From JAPYTU01 sp036166735 (lineage in GTDB: Bacteria; Bacteroidota; Bacteroidia; Cytophagales; MED-G16): a stretch of 14,688 bases of DNA. The DNA lies in NCBI GenBank assembly GCA_036166735.1, contig JAYZHG010000099.1, positions 1 to 14,688 on the forward strand. Direction: 5' to 3'. This document shows positions 6,965 to 14,204 of this stretch, piece after piece. Under the pieces are notes generated by a model. That model was not told the origin of the DNA, did not search any database, and saw nothing but the letters and a program-made list of their open reading frames with translations. Within the stretch, counting starts at the first letter, position 1. Every line of letters begins with the position of its first letter. A program made the position numbers and the translations under genes.

Positions 6965-8581
6965 ATGATTAATGTCAATCCTATAAAAATATTAATAATC
7001 TTTTCTTTAATCTTATGTTCTTGTACTAGTGAACCAATTAAATGTGATTTGGTAATTTATAATGGTACAATTTATGATGGAAGTGGAGAAAATCCATTTA
7101 TTGGATCGGTTGGATTGATAGATGATAAAATAGTATATGTTGGTGAAAACACAGTTTTTGATGCTGATACAACTATTGATGGTACAGGGCTTGCAATATC
7201 TCCCGGATTTATTAATATGCTCAGTTGGGGGTATGGCTCATTAATGGATGATGGAAGATCATTAAGTGATATAAAACAAGGTGTTACTCTTGAAGTTTTT
7301 GGAGAAGGAACATCTCCTGGTCCATATTGGAATGAAGGAAAGTATACAACTTTTGGTGGTGCAATGGAAGCTTTAGAGAATAATGGTGTTTCAACTAATA
7401 TAGCCTCTTTTTTAGGAGCTGCTACAGTAAGAATTTTAGAAGTAGGTTATGATAATAGGAGTGCTACTGAAAATGAATTGATTAAGATGCGAGATATAGT
7501 AAAACAATCTATGGAAGAAGGGGCTATGGGTATAGGATCTTCTCTAATTTATGCTCCTGGTGATTATGCTTCTACAGAAGAACTTATAGAATTATGTAAG
7601 GTTGCTTCGGAGCATGGTGGAATGTACATTTCACATATGAGAAATGAAGATAATAAACTCCTAGAAGCATTGGAAGAACTGATAACTATATCAAAAGAAG
7701 CAAAGATACCATCAGAGATATATCATCTTAAAGCTTCAAGAGAATCAAATTGGCATATGTTAGATTCTTTGATAGAAAGGGTTAATCAAGTTAGATCTGA
7801 AGGACATAAAATTACTGCAGATATATATACGTATAATGCAAGTTCAACAGGCTTGACAGGTGTTATTCCAACATGGGTTCAGGCGGGTGGACATAGAGCA
7901 TGGATTAATAGAATGAAAGATCCTGAAGTTAGACCAAGACTTCTTGCAGATATAAGAAAAGAATTATCAGAACAACCCCCAGAAGGAATACTTATGGTAG
8001 GATTTAAGACTAGTGATATGTCAAAAAAATATTTAGCAAAAACTGTAGCTGAAGCTGCTAAAATGAGGGGTCAATCTCCTGAAGAAGCTATTATCGATAT
8101 GGTTATTGAAGATGATAATAGAATACAGTGTATATATTTTAGTATGTCAGATGAAAATATAGCAAAGAAAATCCAAATTCCATGGGTATCATTTTGTTCT
8201 GATGCTGGAACATATAGCGATATAAGCAATAAGTTCAGAACTCACCCTAGAGCTTTTGGAAGCTTTATTAGAGTTCTTGGTAAATATTCAAGAGATGAAA
8301 ACTTAATCTCTCTACAGGAAGCTATTAGAAAGTTAAGTTATTTGCCAGCTTCTAATTTAAATCTTAAGAATCGAGGTTTGTTAAAAAAGGATTACTTTGC
8401 TGATGTAGTTATTTTTGATCCTAATAAAGTTGATGATAAAGCCACTTTTGAAGAACCTCTTCAGTTTGCGGTTGGAGTAAGTCATGTTCTTGTAAATGGA
8501 ACACCGGTATTACTTAATGGTGAACATACAAATAAATTTTCTGGTAGATTTATAAGAGGGCCAGGTTATTTAGAAAAATAA
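6965..8581 (+). CDS. N-acyl-D-amino-acid deacylase family amidohydrolase, lipoprotein
   Basis: This 538-residue amidohydrolase resembles N-acyl-D-amino-acid deacylases (D-aminoacylases), which release free D-amino acids from N-acylated forms. The N-terminus is a lipoprotein signal with lipobox LCSC, lipidated on Cys20, so the enzyme should sit in the periplasm or outer membrane. The beta-sandwich start CDLVIYNGTIYDGSGE, the barrel, and the closing HPRAFGSF (427-434), LPASNLNLKNRG and ADVVIFDP strands all fit the family. Candidate metal or catalytic residues are Glu110, His224 (SHMRNE), His254 (YHLKAS), Asp286 (TADIYTYNAS) and Asp413 (CSDAG). The usual HxH after PGFID is absent: the protein reads PGFINMLSWG at 80-89. 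This may reflect a diverged subfamily with an altered metal site rather than a dead gene, since the frame is intact. It abuts the sulfatase stop with no gap. Substrate is unknown. Confidence 0.82.
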   Translation: MINVNPIKILIIFSLILCSCTSEPIKCDLVIYNGTIYDGSGENPFIGSVGLIDDKIVYVGENTVFDADTTIDGTGLAISPGFINMLSWGYGSLMDDGRSLSDIKQGVTLEVFGEGTSPGPYWNEGKYTTFGGAMEALENNGVSTNIASFLGAATVRILEVGYDNRSATENELIKMRDIVKQSMEEGAMGIGSSLIYAPGDYASTEELIELCKVASEHGGMYISHMRNEDNKLLEALEELITISKEAKIPSEIYHLKASRESNWHMLDSLIERVNQVRSEGHKITADIYTYNASSTGLTGVIPTWVQAGGHRAWINRMKDPEVRPRLLADIRKELSEQPPEGILMVGFKTSDMSKKYLAKTVAEAAKMRGQSPEEAIIDMVIEDDNRIQCIYFSMSDENIAKKIQIPWVSFCSDAGTYSDISNKFRTHPRAFGSFIRVLGKYSRDENLISLQEAIRKLSYLPASNLNLKNRGLLKKDYFADVVIFDPNKVDDKATFEEPLQFAVGVSHVLVNGTPVLLNGEHTNKFSGRFIRGPGYLEK

Positions 8582-8594
8582 TTATCTTTTTCTA
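8571..8594. terminator. Possible bidirectional terminator at the convergent deacylase/sulfatase ends
   Basis: The perfect 8-bp arms TAGAAAAA (8571-8578) and TTTTTCTA (8587-8594) flank an 8-base loop. Both stop codons (8579-8581 plus, 8582-8584 minus) lie in the loop. Each strand reads as an A-rich arm followed by a T-rich arm, as expected of a shared terminator for two convergent genes with no spacer. The stem has only one G:C pair, so its stability is low, and chance occurrence in AT-rich DNA cannot be excluded. Confidence 0.35.
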
Positions 8595-10144
8595 GCTGTT
8601 AGATATCGTTCAAGATGCATCTGATTAAGTTGGTCAGAGTCCCCATATTTGATTCTCATTTCAATTAATTTTTTGTGCATATTTTTTCTTACTTCAAGGT
8701 ATTTTGGGTCATCATAAACATTTTTCATTTCTGAAGGGTCTTCCTGAAGATCATACATTTCCCATTCATCAATGTCATAGTAAAAATGCATTAGTTTATA
8801 TCTGTCAGTTCTTACACCATAGTGTCTTTTCACCATATGAACAGATGGATATTCATAATATGTATAGTAAATAGCATCTCTCCACTTAGAAGAAGTATTA
8901 TTTACAATTTTTCTAAATGAATCTCCTTGTAAATCATCAGGTATCTCTATTCCAGCATAGTCAAGAAATGTAGGCGCAAAGTCTAGATTTTGTATAAGAT
9001 TATTGATTTTTATTCCAGGCTTAATTTCTTTTGGATATCTCATTAGTATTGGAGTTCTTAGAGATTCTTCATACATAAATCTTTTGTCAAACCAACCGTG
9101 TTCACCTAAATAAAAACCTTGATCTGATGTATAGATAACAATAGTATTTTCAGTTAAATTATTTTCATCTAAATATTTTAAAACTTCTCCAACTCCGTCA
9201 TCAATAGATTGGATTGTCCTCAAATAATCTTTTATATATCTATTGAATTTCCAGATGCCTAATTCTTTACCTGATAGATTTGCTTTTCTAAAGGCATCAT
9301 TCTTTGGAGTATAAGCGGCTAACCATTTCTCTCTCTGTTCGTTTGTTAATCTTTCTAATTGTCTGTTAAAATTTGTTTTTTCTCCAGTCTCTGGATCAGA
9401 TAATAATTTAAAATCATGTCCCCACATTGCATGACCATCAATTTGCATTTCTTGTTCTTTCGCTGCTGTTCCCATACCCTCATAGGTATCAAAATAATTG
9501 TTAGGAGGAGTAAAAGTTTTATCATCGAAAAGAGTTAAATATTTTTCTTCGGTCATCCAATTTCTATGAGGTGCTTTTTGGTGGTATAAAAGTAAGAAGG
9601 GTTTATCTTTTTTTCGTTGATTTTTTAGCCAGTCTAGTGTTAGTTCCGTTGTGATTGGAGTAACGTGACCTTCTATTCTTATCGTATCTCCATTTTCTAT
9701 GAAATCAGGATTGTAGTAATGACCTTGTCCAGGTAAAACTGCAGAGTAATCAAATCCTTGAGGAGCTCCATGCAAATGAATTTTTCCAATTAAAGCTGTT
9801 TGGTATCCAGAACTTTGTAATAATTTGGCAAAATTTGGTTGATCCCAATTAAATGGTTGAACATTATCAACTTTACCATTTACAAAACTGTGTTTTCCAG
9901 TTAGCATGACAGCTCTACTTGGTGCACATATTGAATTTGTTACAAATCCTTTATTAAATATGGCACCTTCTTTTGCTATCCTATCAATGTTTGGTGTATT
10001 ATTAAGATTATGACCATAAGCACTAACTGCTTGGAAAGCATGGTCATCAGACATGATAAATACAATATTAGGTTGTGAATGTTTCTTGTTGCATGAAAAA
10101 AGAATAACTAAAAAAAATACCTTAAAAATCGATTTTTTTATCAT
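8582..10144 (-). CDS. S1-type (formylglycine) sulfatase, lipoprotein
   Basis: This is a 520-residue sulfatase that hydrolyses sulfate esters, most likely on a glycan. The lipobox LFSC places lipidation on Cys18. The core starts PNIVFIMSDDHA, with metal-binding Asp33 and Asp34. CAPSR (73-77) is the CxPxR signature in which Cys73 is converted to formylglycine. Further active-site residues are Lys121 and His123 in GKIHLHG, His188 in YHQKAPH, and DQG at 341-343 followed by LGEHGW. The C-terminal region HYGVRTDRYKLMHFYY and MYDLQEDPSEMKNVYDDP is typical of N-acetylglucosamine-6-sulfatase-like and mucin-desulfating sulfatases, but the sugar specificity is not proven. No formylglycine-generating enzyme, glycoside hydrolase or SusC/D pair is nearby, so this is not a standard polysaccharide-utilisation locus. 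It lies 23 bases after ptrB and is probably the last gene of that transcript. Confidence 0.93.
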   Translation of the reverse strand: MIKKSIFKVFFLVILFSCNKKHSQPNIVFIMSDDHAFQAVSAYGHNLNNTPNIDRIAKEGAIFNKGFVTNSICAPSRAVMLTGKHSFVNGKVDNVQPFNWDQPNFAKLLQSSGYQTALIGKIHLHGAPQGFDYSAVLPGQGHYYNPDFIENGDTIRIEGHVTPITTELTLDWLKNQRKKDKPFLLLYHQKAPHRNWMTEEKYLTLFDDKTFTPPNNYFDTYEGMGTAAKEQEMQIDGHAMWGHDFKLLSDPETGEKTNFNRQLERLTNEQREKWLAAYTPKNDAFRKANLSGKELGIWKFNRYIKDYLRTIQSIDDGVGEVLKYLDENNLTENTIVIYTSDQGFYLGEHGWFDKRFMYEESLRTPILMRYPKEIKPGIKINNLIQNLDFAPTFLDYAGIEIPDDLQGDSFRKIVNNTSSKWRDAIYYTYYEYPSVHMVKRHYGVRTDRYKLMHFYYDIDEWEMYDLQEDPSEMKNVYDDPKYLEVRKNMHKKLIEMRIKYGDSDQLNQMHLERYLTARKR

Positions 10145-10167
10145 GTTTAATATTACAATGAATTATT

Positions 10168-12270
10168 TTAATCATCAAGTAATGCCAATAAAAAAGCATA
10201 TTCCATTGCTGTTTCTTTATATGCTTCAAATCTACCAGAAGCTCCTCCATGTCCTGCTTCCATATTACAGTACATAAGAAGTGGCTCATTATTTGTCCTT
10301 CTATCCCTTAGTCTAGCAATCCATTTTGCAGGTTCGAAATATTGAACTTGTGAGTCATGATATCCAGTCGTAATAAATATTGCAGGATAGTCTTTTCTTT
10401 CTACTTGGTCGTATGGAGAGTAAGACAACATATAATCATATGACTCTTTATTGTTTGGGTTTCCCCATTCATCATATTCAGAAGTGGTTAAAGGGATATC
10501 TTCATCAAGCATTGTGGTAACTACATCAACAAATGGCACTCCTGCAACAATTCCTCTAAAAAGTTCTGGAGCCATATTAGATACTGCACCCATAAGAAGT
10601 CCTCCTGCGCTACCTCCCATAGCAAATAATTTATCTTCATTTACATAATTTGCTTTAATTAAATACTTACCGCTGTCGATAAAATCATAGAAAGTATTTT
10701 TCTTTTTAAACATTTTCCCATTGTCATACCATTCTCTGCCTAAGTACTGACTTCCTCTAATATGTGCTATTGCGTAAACAAAACCCCTATCCAGAAGGCT
10801 AAGTCTTACCGAACTAAAACTTGCATTATTTGTTATTCCGTATGATCCATACCCATAAAGAAGAAGAGGGTTTTTCCCTTCTTTAAATATATCTTTTCTA
10901 TAAACGAGTGATATTGGAATCTTTTCTCCATCTCGTGCTGGAGCCCATACTCTTTTACTTAAATAGTTATTTTTATTAAAGTTTCCACCTAATACCTCAG
11001 TTTCTTTAAGTACTTTTTTTTCTTTTGTCGACATATCATATTCTATGACTGAATTAGGGGCCGTCATGGATGAATAACTATATCTAAATTTATCAGTATT
11101 TAATTGAGGGTTTGCACTAGAGTATAAGGAATAAACTTCTTCTTCAAAGCTGATATAATGATTTTCTTTTCCACTCCAAGGTCTTATTTCTATCTTTTTA
11201 AGTCCATTTTCTCTTTCAGTAACAACTAAGTAATTACTAAAAATCTCTATATCTTCAAAAAATATATTTTCCCTATGTGGTATGTAATCTTTCCATTGAT
11301 TAGAATTGGTTTTATTTTCTTCACACGTCATTAGCTTAAAATTTGTAGCGTTGTCTTTATTTGTCCTAATATACCATTTGTCCATATAATGATCAATTGA
11401 ATATTCAAGGCCTTTAATTCTCTCTTGAAAAACCTTGAATTGTCCATCAGGTGTGTTTGCATCTAAATATCTATATTCCTGAGATAAAGTTGCACTAGAT
11501 CCGATTATTATATATTTATCTGTCTTTGTTTTGTATGAGAACACACTGAATGTTTCATCTTCTTCATAGTAAACTTCTGAACCAATTCCATCTGTGTTTA
11601 TTTTATATTTCATCACTCTCTCAGTTCTAAGTGTTTCTATGTCTTTATTATTATAGAATATGGTTTTATTATCATTAGCCCATGTAATAGATCCAGACGT
11701 ATTAGGTATTTTCTCTTCATAAATTTTTCTTGTATCTAAATCCATAAAATAAATGGTATAAAGTCTTCTACTTACTGTATCTACACTATAAGCCATTATT
11801 TTATTATCAGGACTAATATCAATGCTTCCAACTCGAAAATATTCATGTCCTTTGGACATAATATTTGCATCAATTAATACCTCCTCTTCTGATTTTAGTG
11901 ATTCTTTTTTTCTACAATAAATTGGGTATTGTTTATCTTTCTCATATCTAGTATAATAGTAATATCCATTATCATAATAAGGTACGCTACTATCCTTCTC
12001 CTTTATTCTTGATTTAATCTCTAAAAAAATATCTTCTTCCATCTTTTTGTAATCTTTCATGTATTCGTCTCTGTAAGAATTTTCAGAATTTAGATAGTCA
12101 ATAACTTTTTTGTTACCCCTCTGGTTAAGCCAATAATATTCATCAATTCTTTCATTATTATGATTGCTTAAAGTGGTATATATTTTTTCAGCCTTGGGTT
12201 CTATCAACTTTGTATTTTTCATAGTGCACGAATTTAATATTAAGAATATTGCTATATAAGTTTTTTGCAT
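10168..12270 (-). CDS. ptrB: Oligopeptidase B (S9 family serine peptidase), lipoprotein form
   Basis: Oligopeptidase B cleaves short peptides after Lys or Arg. The 700 residues comprise a beta-propeller gate (about 75-420) and a C-terminal alpha/beta hydrolase. The catalytic triad is visible: Ser554 in GGSAGG, Asp639 in GYHDSQVQYFEP, and His674 in EAGHGGASGR. The stretch VVTTMLDEDIPLTTSEYDEWGNP, starting near 583, matches the acidic region that gives this branch its preference for basic residues and separates it from prolyl oligopeptidase. The N-terminus is not that of the cytosolic E. coli enzyme: it begins MQKTYIAIFLILNSC, a lipoprotein signal with Cys15 lipidated, so the enzyme probably works in the periplasm or at the outer membrane on imported peptides. 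It starts three bases after the ABC exporter stop, which indicates an operon. Confidence 0.95.
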   Translation of the reverse strand: MQKTYIAIFLILNSCTMKNTKLIEPKAEKIYTTLSNHNNERIDEYYWLNQRGNKKVIDYLNSENSYRDEYMKDYKKMEEDIFLEIKSRIKEKDSSVPYYDNGYYYYTRYEKDKQYPIYCRKKESLKSEEEVLIDANIMSKGHEYFRVGSIDISPDNKIMAYSVDTVSRRLYTIYFMDLDTRKIYEEKIPNTSGSITWANDNKTIFYNNKDIETLRTERVMKYKINTDGIGSEVYYEEDETFSVFSYKTKTDKYIIIGSSATLSQEYRYLDANTPDGQFKVFQERIKGLEYSIDHYMDKWYIRTNKDNATNFKLMTCEENKTNSNQWKDYIPHRENIFFEDIEIFSNYLVVTERENGLKKIEIRPWSGKENHYISFEEEVYSLYSSANPQLNTDKFRYSYSSMTAPNSVIEYDMSTKEKKVLKETEVLGGNFNKNNYLSKRVWAPARDGEKIPISLVYRKDIFKEGKNPLLLYGYGSYGITNNASFSSVRLSLLDRGFVYAIAHIRGSQYLGREWYDNGKMFKKKNTFYDFIDSGKYLIKANYVNEDKLFAMGGSAGGLLMGAVSNMAPELFRGIVAGVPFVDVVTTMLDEDIPLTTSEYDEWGNPNNKESYDYMLSYSPYDQVERKDYPAIFITTGYHDSQVQYFEPAKWIARLRDRRTNNEPLLMYCNMEAGHGGASGRFEAYKETAMEYAFLLALLDD

Positions 12271-12273
12271 TAT

Positions 12274-14109
12274 TTAATTCAAATTTTGCATTTGTATAAG
12301 TTTTTTATACATCTCACTGTTTTTGATAAGATCTTTATGATTTCCTATTCCAACAATTTTACCTTCATCAATAAGGATAATTTTATCAACATTAATTACT
12401 GTACTTAGTCGGTGTGCAATAATAATTGAAGTTCTATTTTCCATCACATTTTCAATTGCATTTTGTACAACTTTTTCTGACTCTGAATCAAGAGATGAAG
12501 TTGCTTCATCAAGAATTAATATAGGAGGATTTTTGTAGATAGCCCTAGCTATACATAATCTTTGTCTTTGTCCCCCTGAAAGTTTTAATCCTCTCTCACC
12601 AATTATGGTATCGAATTTATTTTCAAGTTTATTAATGAACTCATATGCATTTGCAATTTTGGCTGCATTAATAATTTTTTCCATATTAATATTTTTATTT
12701 CCGAAAGTAATATTATTGGTTATTGTATCATGAAAAACAATTGACTCTTGTGTAACAACTCCCATCATTGTCCTGAGGCTATAGGTGTCGTATGTGTTTA
12801 TATTTTTTCCATCGATTTGAATTTCCCCTGTTTGGACTTTATAAAATTTTGATAGAAGATCAATAATTGTTGATTTGCCACTTCCTGATGGTCCTATTAG
12901 TGCTATTTTTTCTCCTTTTTTAATGTTAAAACTGATCTTATTTAAAACTTTATCAGTTTCGTATGCAAATGAAACATCGTTAAAACTTATTTTAGATTCT
13001 AATTTTTCAATTTTTTGAGTTCCATCATCCTCTTCTACTATTATTGTTTTGTCAATATATTCAAAAGTCCTGTCAGCAGATGCTAGTCCTCTTTGAATGG
13101 TATTAAAAGCGTCACTTATTGCTTTAGCGGGGTTTAATACTTGTGAAAAAATAATAATGAAAGCAATAAATTCTGATGCTGAAATATCAGAAGATTTATC
13201 TAGCACCATGCTACCTCCAATTAATAGAATACCGGCTACTGTGGCTACTCCTAAAAATTCAGAAATAGGACTTGCTAACTCAAACCTTTTATACATTGAT
13301 ATGTTTTGTTTACCATAATCGTCTACTTCTTCTTTGAATTTTTTATTAACAAACCAATTAGCAGTAAAGAGTTTTATTATTCTTATTCCATCTAAGCTCT
13401 CACTTATTACATTGTTTATTCTTCCTAAAGCAGTTTGACTGTATGCAGCTTTAATTTTAAGATGTTTTGCAATATATGATATAATAGCACCTGAAATTGG
13501 AATAAGGAATATTGTATATAAAGTAAGTTCAACAGATATGGTACTTAAAATAAAGAATAGACCTAATAATAGAGCGGGTTCTTTGAATAATACCCTAATG
13601 GAATTAATTACTGAATTTTCAATTTGTTGAATATCGCTTGTAAGTCTTGAAACAACATCTCCTTTTTTCTTATTTGTGAAAAAATTTATTTTAAATGCTA
13701 ATATTTTATTAAATAATTCATTTCTTATGTTAGTTACAATTTTTACTCTGATTTTAGCAATTATAATTGCTGATAAGTATCTAAAAAGGTTTGAAAAGAA
13801 TACTGAGGCAACTATGACAATGCACACAAATTTTAGCGCCTCTTTTCTTCCTCCACTCTCAACTATTTTGTTGAAATTATTGTAAAAAATACTTTTGAAG
13901 TATTCTAAAGAAATTTGAAAATTTCCAATTTCTGTATAATTTAAAGTAGTCTGTTCATCTATTTGATTAAATAATACTTCTAGTAATGGTATGAGAACAG
14001 AGAAATTTATCATACTAAATACAATGTAAAAAACGGTAAATAATAGATATAAAGGTATATTTTTACCAAAAGGCTTTGCATAGAATAGAATTCTGAAGTA
14101 TGTCTTCAT
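12274..14109 (-). CDS. MsbA-like ABC exporter, fused permease and ATPase
   Basis: This is a 611-residue half-transporter that would act as a homodimer in the inner membrane. The N-terminal transmembrane domain (about 1-340) shows six hydrophobic spans. The nucleotide-binding domain (about 370-611) carries Walker A GPSGSGKST (406-414), Q-loop Gln454 in VTQES, ABC signature LSGGQRQ (510-516), Walker B ILILDE with catalytic Glu535, D-loop SLDS, and switch His566 in AHRLS. All catalytic residues are present. The overall layout fits MsbA-type lipid A or lipid flippases, but multidrug or peptide exporters of the same family look alike, so the substrate is not certain. The first periplasmic loop (about 46-92) is fairly long. 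It is the first gene of the minus-strand run, followed three bases later by ptrB, and diverges from the L31 gene. Confidence 0.9.
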   Translation of the reverse strand: MKTYFRILFYAKPFGKNIPLYLLFTVFYIVFSMINFSVLIPLLEVLFNQIDEQTTLNYTEIGNFQISLEYFKSIFYNNFNKIVESGGRKEALKFVCIVIVASVFFSNLFRYLSAIIIAKIRVKIVTNIRNELFNKILAFKINFFTNKKKGDVVSRLTSDIQQIENSVINSIRVLFKEPALLLGLFFILSTISVELTLYTIFLIPISGAIISYIAKHLKIKAAYSQTALGRINNVISESLDGIRIIKLFTANWFVNKKFKEEVDDYGKQNISMYKRFELASPISEFLGVATVAGILLIGGSMVLDKSSDISASEFIAFIIIFSQVLNPAKAISDAFNTIQRGLASADRTFEYIDKTIIVEEDDGTQKIEKLESKISFNDVSFAYETDKVLNKISFNIKKGEKIALIGPSGSGKSTIIDLLSKFYKVQTGEIQIDGKNINTYDTYSLRTMMGVVTQESIVFHDTITNNITFGNKNINMEKIINAAKIANAYEFINKLENKFDTIIGERGLKLSGGQRQRLCIARAIYKNPPILILDEATSSLDSESEKVVQNAIENVMENRTSIIIAHRLSTVINVDKIILIDEGKIVGIGNHKDLIKNSEMYKKLIQMQNLN

Positions 14110-14142
14110 TCAGCTAAATTAAGAATAATATTTCACTCATTT

Positions 14143-14173
14143 TTTGTAAAAAAATAACATTTTGATAGCTTTG
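14143..14173 (+). promoter_or_regulatory. Bacteroidota-type promoter for the L31 gene
   Basis: A -33 TTTG (14143-14146) and a -7 TAGCTTTG (14166-14173) are separated by 19 bases. They match the TTTG-N19-TAnnTTTG promoter used by the Bacteroidota primary sigma factor. The -7 element ends 31 bases before the L31 ATG, leaving a leader of roughly 25 bases. It lies in the 95-bp gap divergent from the ABC exporter; I see no equally good element for the exporter on the other strand. Confidence 0.7.
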
Positions 14174-14192
14174 CAAACCTTTGTATAAAAAA

Positions 14193-14197
14193 GAGGT
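14193..14197 (+). promoter_or_regulatory. Shine-Dalgarno-like site of the L31 gene
   Basis: GAGGT lies seven bases before the ATG, an ideal spacing for pairing with the 16S rRNA 3' end. Most starts in this window (the symporter, trkA, trkH, ptrB) lack such a site, as expected for Bacteroidota, whose ribosomes hide the anti-Shine-Dalgarno sequence. Its presence on a ribosomal protein gene may therefore matter, and it supports 14205 as the start. Confidence 0.5.
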
Positions 14198-14204
14198 TTT
14201 AAAA

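Noticed and set aside
8582..14109. Exporter-peptidase-sulfatase cluster as a peptide natural-product (bacteriocin-like) system
   Set aside because: The ABC protein lacks an N-terminal C39 peptidase domain, there is no small precursor gene nearby, and each protein matches a common stand-alone family.
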